Below are positions 7,729-16,882 of a DNA stretch of 44,582 bases, piece by piece (the stretch's first letter is position 1; each line of letters starts with the position of its first letter). The stretch covers positions 1 through 44,582 of the forward strand of contig CAMJBT010000024.1 in assembly GCA_946403965.1 (NCBI GenBank). Reading direction: 5' to 3'. The stretch comes from an uncultured Pseudobutyrivibrio sp. Its GTDB lineage: Bacteria > Bacillota > Clostridia > Lachnospirales > Lachnospiraceae. The notes beneath the pieces are model-generated. The model did not search any database, was not told the origin of the DNA, and was given only the letters and a program-made list of their open reading frames with translations. A program made the translations under genes and the position numbers.

Positions 7729-9774
7729 ATGGCACAGCAGAACAATGGTGGCAACCAGGATGTAAATCAGTTACTTCAGGTTCGTCGCGAAAAGCTTGCT
7801 GCACTTCAGGAGGCAGGCAAGGATCCATTCCAGATTACAAAGTTTGACCAGACTCATCACACAGATGAAGTTAGAGATTTATATGAAGAGCACGAGGCAA
7901 AGCTTCTTGCAGGTCGTCAGCCAGTTAATACAGACGGTATGGACGAAGATGCTGCAAAGCAGGCAGTTAACGATGATTACAATGAGCGTCGTGCAATTAT
8001 GGATGCACAGCCAATTGAGGTTAGCATTGCAGGACGTATGATGTTCAAGCGCGTTATGGGAAAGGCTAGCTTCTGCAACATCCGAGACCGCAAGGGCGAT
8101 ATCCAGGTTTATGTTGCCAGAGATGCAATCGGTGAGGAGTCTTACGCAGATTTCAAGAAGTCTGATATCGGTGATATCTATGGTATCAAGGGTTATGCTT
8201 TCAGAACAAAGACAGGTGAGGTTTCAATTCATGCTGAGGAAATGACTTTACTTTCAAAGTCTCTTCAGATTCTCCCTGAAAAGTTCCACGGTCTTACAGA
8301 TACAGATATGAGATATCGTCAGCGTTACGTAGACCTTGTTATGAACAAGGACTCACGTGATGTGTTCGTTAAGCGTTCACTTATGATGAAGGAAATCCGT
8401 AATTTCCTTGCAGAGCGTGATTTCATGGAAGTTGAGACACCTATTCTTGTTTCAAATGCAGGTGGTGCAGCAGCTCGTCCATTCGAGACACACTACAACT
8501 CACTTAATGAGGATGTTAAGCTTCGTATTTCTCTTGAGCTTTACCTTAAGAGACTTATCGTTGGTGGTTTCGAGCGTGTATACGAAATTGGACGTGTATT
8601 TAGAAACGAAGGTGTTGATACTCGTCACAACCCTGAGTTTACACTTATGGAGCTTTACCAGGCATACACAGATTACGAAGGGATGATGGAGCTTACAGAG
8701 ACTATGTTCCGTCGTCTTGCTGAAAAGGTTGTTGGTTCTACAAAGATTTCTTACAACGGAATCGAAATCGACCTTGGTAAGCCATTTGCTAGAATGACAA
8801 TGACAGACGCTGTAAAGAAGTTTGCAGGCGTTGATTTTGATACTATTGCTGATGATGAGGCAGCAAAGGCTATCGCTCGTGAAAAGGGCGTTGAGTTTGA
8901 GGACCGTCACAAGAAGGGTGATATCCTTAACCTCTTCTTCGAGGAGTTCTGCGAGGAGAATCTTATCCAGCCTACATTTATTACAGATCATCCAATCGAG
9001 ATTTCTCCACTTACAAAGAAGAAGCCTACAGACCCTACAAGAGTAGAGCGTTTCGAGCTCTTCATCAATACATGGGAGATGTGTAACGCATACTCAGAGC
9101 TTAATGATCCAATCGATCAGCGTGAGCGTTTCGCAGCACAGGATGCTAACGCAGAAGCAGGAGATGATGAGGCAGAGCATACAGATGAGGACTTCCTCAA
9201 TGCACTTGAAATCGGTATGCCACCTACAGGCGGTATCGGATATGGTCTTGATCGTCTCTGTATGTTACTTACAGACAGCCAGGCTATCCGCGATGTACTC
9301 CTCTTCCCGACTATGAAGAGTCTTGACGCACCAAAGAAGTCTGCTACAGCAGCTGATGACAAGAGCGGTTTCTTTGCTCCAAATTCAAGCATTGATTTCT
9401 CAAATGTAGCTATCGAGCCATTATTTGAGGAGCAGGTTGATTTTGAGACATTCTCTAAGTCAGATTTCAGAGCAGTAAAGGTAAAGGCTTGCCAGGCAGT
9501 ACCTAAGTCAAAGAAGCTTCTTCAGTTCACACTTGATGATGGAACAGGCACAGACAGAACTATCCTTTCAGGAATTCACGAGTTCTACGAGCCAGAAGAT
9601 CTTGTTGGCAAGACACTTGTTGCAATCACAAACCTTCCACCACGTGCTATGATGGGAATCGAGTCTTGCGGTATGTTACTTTCAGCAGTTAACAACCTTA
9701 TGGATTCAGATGGTGAAGAGCTTCACCTTCTTATGATTGATAACCACATTCCAGCTGGTGCAAAGTTATATTAA
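7729..9774 (+). CDS. lysS: Lysyl-tRNA synthetase (class II) with C-terminal tRNA-binding domain
   Basis: Charges tRNA-Lys. The 681 residues exceed the usual 490-510. The OB-fold anticodon domain includes VSIAGRMMFKRVMGKASF. The class II core has motif 1 around DFMEVETPIL, motif 2 in YEIGRVFRNEG and NPEFTLMELYQAY, and motif 3 GIGYGLDRLCMLL, after which ordinary LysRS ends. Here a linker of about 30 residues leads to an extra domain from about 565 to 681 (SDFRAVKVKACQAVPKSKKL, then LPPRAMMGIESCGMLLSA). That domain matches the EMAP/Trbp111-type tRNA-binding fold also found at the C-terminus of MetRS. The N-terminal region also carries an acidic insert at about 50-80. AAAGGAG precedes the ATG. 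Two tandem promoters and a strong terminator make it monocistronic. Confidence 0.95.
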   Translation: MAQQNNGGNQDVNQLLQVRREKLAALQEAGKDPFQITKFDQTHHTDEVRDLYEEHEAKLLAGRQPVNTDGMDEDAAKQAVNDDYNERRAIMDAQPIEVSIAGRMMFKRVMGKASFCNIRDRKGDIQVYVARDAIGEESYADFKKSDIGDIYGIKGYAFRTKTGEVSIHAEEMTLLSKSLQILPEKFHGLTDTDMRYRQRYVDLVMNKDSRDVFVKRSLMMKEIRNFLAERDFMEVETPILVSNAGGAAARPFETHYNSLNEDVKLRISLELYLKRLIVGGFERVYEIGRVFRNEGVDTRHNPEFTLMELYQAYTDYEGMMELTETMFRRLAEKVVGSTKISYNGIEIDLGKPFARMTMTDAVKKFAGVDFDTIADDEAAKAIAREKGVEFEDRHKKGDILNLFFEEFCEENLIQPTFITDHPIEISPLTKKKPTDPTRVERFELFINTWEMCNAYSELNDPIDQRERFAAQDANAEAGDDEAEHTDEDFLNALEIGMPPTGGIGYGLDRLCMLLTDSQAIRDVLLFPTMKSLDAPKKSATAADDKSGFFAPNSSIDFSNVAIEPLFEEQVDFETFSKSDFRAVKVKACQAVPKSKKLLQFTLDDGTGTDRTILSGIHEFYEPEDLVGKTLVAITNLPPRAMMGIESCGMLLSAVNNLMDSDGEELHLLMIDNHIPAGAKLY

Positions 9775-9785
9775 TAAGAATCATA

Positions 9786-9825
9786 AAACCTTCTTGGATA
9801 GAAATATCCAAGGAGGTTTTTTTTT
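9786..9825 (+). terminator. Intrinsic terminator after lysS
   Basis: A 15-bp stem with one G-U pair (arms 9786-9800 and 9805-9819) around a GAAA loop, ending in nine T (9817-9825). Confidence 0.93.
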
Positions 9826-9848
9826 GAAAAAAATTATTATCTATAGGT

Positions 9849-9908
9849 TTGACAAGACTAACCAAAAGTTATAAGATAACAGTGTTATGTGAATAACACT
9901 GTTATCTT
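9849..9908 (+). promoter_or_regulatory. Autoregulated promoter with doubled TetR operator
   Basis: TTGACA (9849-9854), 17 bp and TAAGAT (9872-9877) form the promoter. Starting inside the -10 is a perfect inverted repeat with 16-bp arms (9873-9888 and 9893-9908) and a 4-bp spacer. Each arm contains a 13-bp palindrome ATAACANTGTTAT (9876-9888 and 9893-9905), centres 17 bp apart. This suits two TetR-family dimers side by side. The regulator gene follows at once, so autorepression is inferred. Confidence 0.8.
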
Positions 9909-9927
9909 TTTTGTTATGGAGGAAAAA

Positions 9928-10542
9928 ATGTCGACAAAAGAAAAAGAAGAAACCAGAGCAAAAATCATGGCTGCAGCAAAAGAAGAATTTGCTGAATATG
10001 GATTTGAAAAATCTTCGTTAAGAAGAATATGTTCAAAAGCCGGATGTACCACAGGTGCTATTTATTTTTTCTTCAAAGATAAAGATGAGCTATTTTGTGA
10101 AATAGTAAATCAAGTGCTTGTTCCAGTGCAGCAGGCTATAGCAGGACATATTTTAGAGGATAAAGAAAGCAGTAGCCATCTGTTGGTGGAGTCTGATTTT
10201 GAACATGAAATCGACCTGGCAGATAGATTGGTTGATATATTATATTCGCATCGGGAAGAATCGTTGATTCTTTTGACAAAATCAGCAGGCTCTTCATTAG
10301 AAAAGGCTCCAGATATGTGTGTGGCAGAGCTGGAGAAGGAATATGGTGAGCTAGCTGAAATATATGCAAAGCAGGAAGGTAAAAAAGTGGACAAGTATAT
10401 GGTGCATTGGTTGTCACATTTGCATGTGGAAGCATATATTCATTTAGTTACCCACGAAGAGGATGTTAATGAAGCAAAGAAGAGAACTCGAAAAATTATG
10501 CTCTTTTTAGTAAAGGGCTGGTTGGAATGTATAGTGAAGTAG
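9928..10542 (+). CDS. TetR/AcrR family transcriptional regulator
   Basis: A 204-residue repressor-type protein. The N-terminal helix-turn-helix (about 8-55) reads TRAKIMAAAKEEFAEYGFEKSS, LRRICSKAGCTTGAIYFFF split across its helices, the family signature. The C-terminal ligand domain (about 60-204) is not recognisable to a ligand class. The ATG at 9928 has GGAGG upstream; an in-frame ATG at 9889 lies within the operator and is rejected. The ABC transporter genes follow after 69 bp without a terminator, so they are its likely targets in one operon. Confidence 0.9.
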   Translation: MSTKEKEETRAKIMAAAKEEFAEYGFEKSSLRRICSKAGCTTGAIYFFFKDKDELFCEIVNQVLVPVQQAIAGHILEDKESSSHLLVESDFEHEIDLADRLVDILYSHREESLILLTKSAGSSLEKAPDMCVAELEKEYGELAEIYAKQEGKKVDKYMVHWLSHLHVEAYIHLVTHEEDVNEAKKRTRKIMLFLVKGWLECIVK

Positions 10543-10611
10543 TTTCTACAACTTCTTACTGACCAAACAATGGAATTGTAAGTAGGAATCTTGAGGCTAA
10601 GGAGGAGACAA

Positions 10612-11319
10612 GTGAATAAAGTATCATTAAGAAATGTATCTAAGGTTTATAACGTGGGTGAGAAGGAATATCGCGCACTAGATCATGTAGATTTGGATAT
10701 CGAGGAAGGCAAGCTTGTAGTAATACTTGGACCTTCAGGTGCGGGAAAATCTACACTACTAAATCTCATTGGTGGAATGGATGTACCAACAGAGGGAGAA
10801 GTGATTGTAAATGGGGAAAACATAACTGGCTACTCTGAGAATAAGCTCAGCGATTTTAGAGCAGAATCAGTTGGTTTTATATTCCAGTTTTACAATATTC
10901 TTCCTTCACTTACAGTAAAAGAAAATGTGGAGTTGATTAATGAAATCGTAAAGAATCCATTAGATGCCACAAAAGCACTTGAGGATGTAGGTTTATTGGA
11001 GCACATAAATAAGTTCCCTAATCAGCTTTCAGGTGGTGAACAGCAGCGAGTTTCCATCGCCCGCGCTATCGCAAAAAATCCAGCGTTACTATTATGTGAC
11101 GAGCCAACAGGAGCCCTTGACTCTCAGACTGGTGTAATGATTTTAAAGATTTTGAAGAAGCAAACTACAAAGGAAAGAGGCAACAATACAGTTATCATCG
11201 TTACACATAATGCACTCATTGCGGACATTGCAGATGTTGTTATCCGCGTAAAAAACGGAAAGATTAAGAGTGTTGAAGAGAACGCAAACCCAGCAAACAT
11301 AGATGAGGTTCAATGGTAA
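10612..11319 (+). CDS. ABC transporter ATP-binding protein (MacB/LolD type)
   Basis: ATPase of an FtsX-type ABC system. The 235 residues have Walker [10 protein letters not shown] at 40-48, Q-loop [11 protein letters not shown], signature [14 protein letters not shown] from about 139, Walker [13 protein letters not shown] from about 159 and the switch His in VTHN. The GTG start at 10612 has GGAGGAGA just upstream and yields the standard N-terminus; a TTG further upstream would put the ribosome site inside the gene. The end overlaps or abuts the permease start. Confidence 0.93.
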   Translation: MNKVSLRNVSKVYNVGEKEYRALDHVDLDIEEGKLVVILGPSGAGKSTLLNLIGGMDVPTEGEVIVNGENITGYSENKLSDFRAESVGFIFQFYNILPSLTVKENVELINEIVKNPLDATKALEDVGLLEHINKFPNQLSGGEQQRVSIARAIAKNPALLLCDEPTGALDSQTGVMILKILKKQTTKERGNNTVIIVTHNALIADIADVVIRVKNGKIKSVEENANPANIDEVQW

Positions 11320-11320
11320 G

Positions 11321-13990
11321 ATGTTTAGAAAAAAATTATTCAGAGAAATAAAGGGAAACTTTGGACAGTTCTTTACTATATTTGCCATGATATTTTTGGC
11401 GATTATGGCTTTTTCAGGAATCAGTGCTTTTTCTGATGGGTTGAAATTTTCGTCAGTTGAATTCTATGAAAAGAATAATCTGCAGGACCTATGGCTGTAT
11501 GGTGAGAACTTTACAGAGGATGAATTAGAAAAAATAAAAGCATTAGATAACGTGGCAGATGTGGAAAGATATCTGTCCATGCAGGGTTCTGTTGATTTGG
11601 AAAATGCAGAGGACTCGGAGGTTGAAAATATACCAACTGAGTTGAATTTCCTAGACACCGAGGATGAGGAAAAGAATATTTCATCTTTGTATTTAAGAGA
11701 TGGAGAGGATTACAGCCCTGATAAGGATGGTGTCTGGATAGGATATTATTTTGCAAAGGCTAGAGATATTCAGGTTGGGGATGAACTTACATTTTATGTT
11801 GAAGGCTATAAATTCAAAGAGGTAGTTCGAGGAATCGTATCTTCTCCAGATCACGTATATACGGTATCGGACCCTACTGTAATTTTCCAGGATGCGGCAG
11901 ATTTCGGATGGGCATATTTATCCATGAATGAATTTCCTAAGGAATATCTGTATGATGAGATTCTTAAGGAGGATGATATAGTAGAATATCTAGATTCAGC
12001 AGATGATATTAAAAAGGCTGTGGACACCTACAAAGCCATGGGTGCTGATATAGATTTTATTAAAAAGCAGCTGGATATAGATGAAGCTGTGGACCTTGAG
12101 ACAGCTTTGGATAAAGCTAGCTTGGTAAAGGATAAAAGGGCAGATATATCAGATAAGGAAGCATTTATAAAAGCCGTAGATCCAGATTTTGATATAGAAG
12201 AATGTTTTGTTTATCCTAATGCTATAGTGGATGTGGCAGGTGTAGCTCCAAATCCATATATTAAATCAAGTGAATTAGATGAATTTGAAAATAAACTAAA
12301 GACAGTTAAAAATGAATTGTATGAGCTGGATGACACATTGATAAGCGCTATAACAGGAAGAGATGTGTGGCAATCTTATGCTAGCTTGAAGGCTGAGTCA
12401 GAAGAGGGTGATACATATTCTGGCATGTTTACAATCTTGTTTGTTTTTATTGCGGGACTTTCTGTTGTAACAACAATGAGCCGTTTTGTAAAAAAACAGC
12501 GAGTACAGATTGGTACGCTAAAAGCTTTAGGATTTAGAAATAGAAGAGTTACAATCCATTATATTGCATACGGATTTTGGGTAAGTGTAATAGCGGCAAT
12601 TTTAGGACTTGCTGTAGGTGCCCCTTTGCTTGGACAGCCATTTTTAAATATGGAATTATCCATGTTTGATTTGCCAGAAGCTCACAAAGTTATTCTCAGC
12701 AAAAACTATATTCTTGCAGCTGCAATTATTATCGTAATTACGATAATTACATATTATTCTATCAAGGCCATTTTAAAGGAATCTGCAGCTCAAACCCTTA
12801 GGCTTGAAGTGCCTCATATAAAAATAAAAGCAAAAGAAGGCGGTAAGGGAATCAGCGCAAAGCTTCCATTTTCTGTAAAGTGGAATCTACGTGATATTTT
12901 CAGAAGTAAATCAAGAAGCATAATGGCAATAGTTGGTATTATGGGCTCAACTTTACTTATAGTGATGGCATTTGGTATGCAGGATTCGCTGAATCATTAT
13001 ATGGAATGGGAGTTTGATAAGATACAGGCTTATAAATATAAACTCACTTTGTCAGAAAATGTATCTGATGATAGATTGGATGAATTGTTTGATACATACG
13101 GGGATGCAACCAGCCAAACAGTAGCAATAGAATACAAGGATTCTGAAGGCGACATTGTCGCATCCACCATTACAGTAAATGATTCTGATGGATATTTAAG
13201 AGTATCTGATCATGATACAAATACTTATGATATTAGTGATGGAATCCCAGGAAACACAGATGGTGATATAAATAAAGCAGGGGCGCTATTTGCTACAGAA
13301 AAGCTTATAAAAGAAAATGGTTTTTCATTAGGAGATAAAGTCAAATGGAGAATCATGGGTGAGGATGATTGGTATGAGACTAGAATTGCCGCTGCATACA
13401 GAGACCCTCAAAGTCAGCAGTTCTCAATGACAAGGGCGGCATTTGAAGACCTTGGCGAGGAATACGTCTGTGATACTATTTATACAAATGACGACCTTAG
13501 CAATTTAACAGATTCAGATATTGATGGAGTATCCACTATTTCATCTATTGAATCTTTGAAGGAGCAGATGAATGTAATGCTTGAAATGATAAGTAGCATG
13601 ATAATTTTATTAATCGCCATATCAGCTATACTTGGTTTTATTATCATCTACAATATGGGAATACTTGCTCTTACAGAAAAGATGTATCAGTTTGCAACAC
13701 TAAAGGTATTGGGATTCAAGTTCAAAAAGCTGGCACTCATTTATACTCAGCAGAATCTATGGCTTACCATAGTTGGAATTATATTTGGTTTGCCACTGGG
13801 ATATGAATTTACTGACTGTATGTTTAAATATGCTATTGGCGATAATTATGATTTCTTCGCAAACATTGATTTATCAACATACCTTATTGCTATAATCGGT
13901 ACACTTATAATTATGTTTGTAACAAGTATTGCATTGTCACGTAACCTTAAAAAGATAGATATGGTCGCAAGCCTAAAGGCCAACGAGTAA
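11321..13990 (+). CDS. FtsX-type ABC transporter permease
   Basis: Membrane partner of the preceding ATPase, about 890 residues. One membrane segment lies near the N-terminus (TIFAMIFLAIMAFSG), followed by a long acidic extracytoplasmic region (about 40-365). A first FtsX domain (about 370-500) contains RVQIGTLKALGFRNRRV. Another membrane segment begins near 535, then a second extracytoplasmic stretch, and a second FtsX domain (about 750-890) contains FATLKVLGFKFKK. The ATG at 11321 has GAGG 12 nt upstream; ATG 11303 is in frame but lacks a ribosome site. No HlyD-type adaptor is encoded nearby. Family members move lipoproteins, peptides or antimicrobials; the TetR operon context suggests an inducible export or resistance role, without a substrate. 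Confidence 0.9.
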   Translation: MFRKKLFREIKGNFGQFFTIFAMIFLAIMAFSGISAFSDGLKFSSVEFYEKNNLQDLWLYGENFTEDELEKIKALDNVADVERYLSMQGSVDLENAEDSEVENIPTELNFLDTEDEEKNISSLYLRDGEDYSPDKDGVWIGYYFAKARDIQVGDELTFYVEGYKFKEVVRGIVSSPDHVYTVSDPTVIFQDAADFGWAYLSMNEFPKEYLYDEILKEDDIVEYLDSADDIKKAVDTYKAMGADIDFIKKQLDIDEAVDLETALDKASLVKDKRADISDKEAFIKAVDPDFDIEECFVYPNAIVDVAGVAPNPYIKSSELDEFENKLKTVKNELYELDDTLISAITGRDVWQSYASLKAESEEGDTYSGMFTILFVFIAGLSVVTTMSRFVKKQRVQIGTLKALGFRNRRVTIHYIAYGFWVSVIAAILGLAVGAPLLGQPFLNMELSMFDLPEAHKVILSKNYILAAAIIIVITIITYYSIKAILKESAAQTLRLEVPHIKIKAKEGGKGISAKLPFSVKWNLRDIFRSKSRSIMAIVGIMGSTLLIVMAFGMQDSLNHYMEWEFDKIQAYKYKLTLSENVSDDRLDELFDTYGDATSQTVAIEYKDSEGDIVASTITVNDSDGYLRVSDHDTNTYDISDGIPGNTDGDINKAGALFATEKLIKENGFSLGDKVKWRIMGEDDWYETRIAAAYRDPQSQQFSMTRAAFEDLGEEYVCDTIYTNDDLSNLTDSDIDGVSTISSIESLKEQMNVMLEMISSMIILLIAISAILGFIIIYNMGILALTEKMYQFATLKVLGFKFKKLALIYTQQNLWLTIVGIIFGLPLGYEFTDCMFKYAIGDNYDFFANIDLSTYLIAIIGTLIIMFVTSIALSRNLKKIDMVASLKANE

Positions 13991-14005
13991 AAGAGGTACA
14001 TTTGA

Positions 14006-14773
14006 ATGATTATAAAAAATGATATACCAATATTAGAATATGATGACTTTTCAGAGGAAGTTATTCCGGCAAATCATGATTGCAAAGATTTGGTTTTGCC
14101 AAAGAAGTGCTTGTTTGCATTTTTAGGAGATGTGGTGGATAAATATGCCAAAGACAATAATGCTGAGATTGTACATGAATTTGAAACTTTTTCTCACATT
14201 ACAAAGGTATACATTTTGCACGAAGAAAAAGAGGATATCTGTCTTGTTCAGCCAACTATAGGTGCGCCAGCGGCAGCTGCACTTATGGATTTTCTTGTTA
14301 AGTGTGGATGTGAGAAGATTATAGCAGTGGGCTCTTGTGGCGTATTGGCAGACTTGCCGGAAAATGCATTTATAGTTCCTGTAAAGGCATTAAGAGGGGA
14401 GGGAACTTCATATCAGTATCTTCCTCCATCAAGATATATTGAGCTGGATAAGGAACAAATCTTAGCAATCGAAAGTTGCTTTAGAGCACATGATATTCCT
14501 TTTGTTACCTGTACTACATGGACTACAGATGGAATATTCAGAGAGACAAAGGAAATGGTACAGTATCGTAGAGAAGAGGGCTGTGATGTAGTGGAAATGG
14601 AATGCTCAGCGCTTGCAGCTGTGTGTAAAAAGCGTGGAGCAAAATTTGGACAATTCCTTTTTACGGCAGATTCTCTTGCAAATGTTCATGAATATGATGC
14701 CAGAGAATTTGGGAAAGATTCCCACGAAAAGGCACTGTTGCTAGGATTAGAAGTATTGAAAACCAACAATTAA
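14006..14773 (+). CDS. Nucleoside phosphorylase (PNP/UDP family)
   Basis: A 255-residue cytoplasmic enzyme of the purine/uridine phosphorylase fold, which splits nucleosides with phosphate. Recognisable are the phosphate and ribose site stretches TIGAPAAAALMDFL, IIAVGSCGVL and the late VEMECSALAAVCKKRG, with the Glu-Met-Glu ribose motif and the Asp in FTADSL. The base specificity (uridine or purine) is not certain. The start follows GAGGT at 9 nt, 15 bp after the permease stop, so it may be read from the same transcript although its role there is not obvious. No terminator is visible behind it. Confidence 0.85.
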   Translation: MIIKNDIPILEYDDFSEEVIPANHDCKDLVLPKKCLFAFLGDVVDKYAKDNNAEIVHEFETFSHITKVYILHEEKEDICLVQPTIGAPAAAALMDFLVKCGCEKIIAVGSCGVLADLPENAFIVPVKALRGEGTSYQYLPPSRYIELDKEQILAIESCFRAHDIPFVTCTTWTTDGIFRETKEMVQYRREEGCDVVEMECSALAAVCKKRGAKFGQFLFTADSLANVHEYDAREFGKDSHEKALLLGLEVLKTNN

Positions 14774-14858
14774 CATTTTCTTCAAATAATTTTGATAATT
14801 AAAACAGAATTAAAAGATAAAGTTTATCATTATGAACAAGCATTTTGTATACAATCTC

Positions 14859-14867
14859 TGATACAAT
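14859..14867 (+). promoter_or_regulatory. Extended -10 promoter of ldh
   Basis: TGATACAAT gives an extended -10 without a clear -35. A 10-bp palindrome TTGTATACAA (14845-14854) lies just upstream and could be an operator, but it does not match the Rex consensus. Confidence 0.45.
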
Positions 14868-14901
14868 AAGATTGATGAAGTCATTGTTAAGGAGGTATTA
14901 T

Positions 14902-15849
14902 ATGGCAACATTAAATGAAAGAAAAGTAGCAGTAGTAGGTTGTGGATTTGTTGGTTCAGCATCAGCTTTCGCATTGATGGAGAGTGGACTCTTCTCAGAG
15001 ATGGTTCTTATTGATGTTAATAAGGACAAGGCAGAGGGTGAGGCTTTAGACATTAGCCACGGATTACCTTTTGCAAAGCCAATGCAGATATATGCAGGTG
15101 ATTATAAAGATGCAGCTGATGCAGCAGTAGTTGTTGTTACAGCAGGCGCTGGCCAGAAGCCAGGAGAGACAAGACTTGATCTTGTAAAGAAGAATATTGG
15201 TATTTTTAAATCTATTATTCCAGAAATTACAAAGTACAACAAAGATGGAATTCTTTTAATTGTAGCAAACCCTGTTGATGTTCTTACATATGCAGCAGCA
15301 AAGCTTAGTGGATTCCCAGAGAACAGAGTATTTGGTTCAGGTACAGTTCTTGATACAGCAAGATTCAAATATCTTCTTGGAGAGCACCTTGATGTTGATA
15401 GCCGTTCAGTACATGCTTTCATCATCGGTGAGCACGGAGATAGCGAGATTGCAGCATGGAGCAGTGCAAATGTTTCTGGTATTCCAATTCATGATTTCTG
15501 TGAGATGCGTGGACACTATGAGCATGACAAGGCAATGGTTGAAATTGCTGAAAATGTTAAAAATAGTGCTTACAAGATTATCGAAAAGAAGAATGCTACA
15601 TATTACGGAATCGCTATGAGCGTTAGACGTATTTGTGAAGCTATCATCAGAGATGAAAAGTCTGTTCTTCCAATTTCTAGCATCCAGCATGGTGAATTTG
15701 GAATTGAAGATGTAGCCCTCAGTATGCCAGCTATCGTAGGTAGAAATGGTGTTGAAGGCTCAGTACCTATCAGACTTAGTGAGCAGGAGCAGGCTGACCT
15801 TAAAGCATCTGCTGACACATTAAAAGAAGTATTGAACGACGCATTCTAA
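14902..15849 (+). CDS. ldh: L-lactate dehydrogenase
   Basis: Reduces pyruvate to L-lactate with NADH. The 315 residues have the NAD loop GCGFVGSA near 11-18, the substrate-specificity loop GAGQKPGETR with Gln85 (equivalent to Gln102 of lactate dehydrogenases; malate dehydrogenases have Arg), NPVDVLTY, and catalytic His178 in IGEHGDSE. The ATG at 14902 has AAGGAGG upstream; longer in-frame starts would bury this site. A YitT-like gene follows after 28 bp. As a fermentation enzyme it fits an anaerobic lifestyle. Confidence 0.96.
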   Translation: MATLNERKVAVVGCGFVGSASAFALMESGLFSEMVLIDVNKDKAEGEALDISHGLPFAKPMQIYAGDYKDAADAAVVVVTAGAGQKPGETRLDLVKKNIGIFKSIIPEITKYNKDGILLIVANPVDVLTYAAAKLSGFPENRVFGSGTVLDTARFKYLLGEHLDVDSRSVHAFIIGEHGDSEIAAWSSANVSGIPIHDFCEMRGHYEHDKAMVEIAENVKNSAYKIIEKKNATYYGIAMSVRRICEAIIRDEKSVLPISSIQHGEFGIEDVALSMPAIVGRNGVEGSVPIRLSEQEQADLKASADTLKEVLNDAF

Positions 15850-15877
15850 TCTTTTATTTGCAGCTCGGGGGAGTTTT

Positions 15878-16705
15878 ATGAAGAAGGGGTTGTTTTCGTA
15901 CATTTTAATTATACTTGGGGCTATCATGGCAAGCTTTTCTGTTGCACTGATATTGCTTCCCAACGATGCAATTGATTATGGCACAGCCGGAGTAGCAATC
16001 ATCATCAGCAAAATAACAGGATTTCAGTTATCACTTTGTGTGTTGGCGGTGTTTATACCTTTTATTATTGCTGGATATTTGTTCCTCGGCAGAGCCTTTA
16101 CTATAAAAGCTGCCATTGGTTCTGCGGTATATACATTAGGGCTTGAATTTTTCGAAAAAATTCCCCTTGAATTAAACACCGAGCACTTTTTGGCAGTGGC
16201 ATTTGGAGGAGCCATTCTTGGAGCTGGCCTATCACTCATTTTGAGGAACGGTGGTTGCATAGATGGTTCGGAAATTCTTGCCAACATTATTGTGAAAAAG
16301 CTATCAGATAAGACAGGGCGAAATTACAGTATGACCCCGGTTCTGTTGGGCTTTAACGCACTAGTGTATATGACAGTTTTCATTGTGATTGATGTGAATG
16401 CAGCACTTCTCAGCTTATTAGTTTTTGTGGTAGCTACTGCGGTTATCGACCACTATACTGACCACTTTGAAGCTATAAAGCAGGTGACTATTATCACACA
16501 GGATCCAGAGGGAATAATCAAGGATATTAAGCAAAGACTTAACAAGACTTGCACCATTATGGATTCAAGAGGCGCCATAGCTGGAGAAAACAATACACTG
16601 ATTTGCTATATCAGTTACTTTGAGCTTCAAATCATGAAAGAAATAATATCTGGACATTCAGGAAGTTTTAGTACTGTATCCACAATAGATGAAATATTAA
16701 GATAG
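15878..16705 (+). CDS. YitT family membrane protein with DUF2179 domain
   Basis: A 275-residue protein with five to six membrane segments in the first 190 residues, including the family-type NDAIDYGTAGVAIIISKITG and RNGGCIDGSEILANII stretches. A soluble C-terminal DUF2179 domain (about 205-275) follows. The function of this family is not settled. The start has GGGGGAG upstream. It is probably cotranscribed with ldh and ends at the terminator at 16711. Confidence 0.88.
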   Translation: MKKGLFSYILIILGAIMASFSVALILLPNDAIDYGTAGVAIIISKITGFQLSLCVLAVFIPFIIAGYLFLGRAFTIKAAIGSAVYTLGLEFFEKIPLELNTEHFLAVAFGGAILGAGLSLILRNGGCIDGSEILANIIVKKLSDKTGRNYSMTPVLLGFNALVYMTVFIVIDVNAALLSLLVFVVATAVIDHYTDHFEAIKQVTIITQDPEGIIKDIKQRLNKTCTIMDSRGAIAGENNTLICYISYFELQIMKEIISGHSGSFSTVSTIDEILR

Positions 16706-16710
16706 AAGAA

Positions 16711-16745
16711 ATGCCTACCAGGCTCAAATCTGGTAGGTATTTTTT
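16711..16745 (+). terminator. Intrinsic terminator after the YitT-like gene
   Basis: An 11-bp stem with one G-U pair (arms 16711-16721 and 16730-16740), an 8-nt loop and a T-tract 16740-16745. Confidence 0.9.
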
Positions 16746-16812
16746 ATGTTCACTACACTTATTACAGGCTTAGATTGAGAAATATTTACCAATAGAGAAA
16801 AAACTATAATCG

Positions 16813-16882
16813 TGATATAATAATGAACGCTGTGACCGTAGGAGGGCATAGCAAAAATGTAGTAAGAGGTAATGAAGTAATG
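16813..16882 (+). promoter_or_regulatory. Extended -10 promoter and unusual leader of the APC permease
   Basis: TGATATAAT (16813-16821) is an extended -10, so the start is near 16828 and the in-frame ATG at 16823 would precede the transcript. The best ribosome site in the leader, TAGGAGGG (about 16839-16846), leads to an ATG at 16857 that is followed directly by TAG. A second ATG at 16872 reads Met-Lys-stop, and its TAA overlaps the true ATG at 16880. Confidence 0.55.

Noticed and set aside
8500..8991. Long open frame on the minus strand opposite lysS (163 codons)
   Set aside because: It is a shadow of lysS codon usage: no ribosome site, no family, low-complexity composition.
14845..14854. 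TTGTATACAA before ldh as a Rex redox operator
   Set aside because: Rex sites are 18 bp with TTGT and ACAA ends about 10 bp apart; here the halves are only 2 bp apart, and no other stretch fits.
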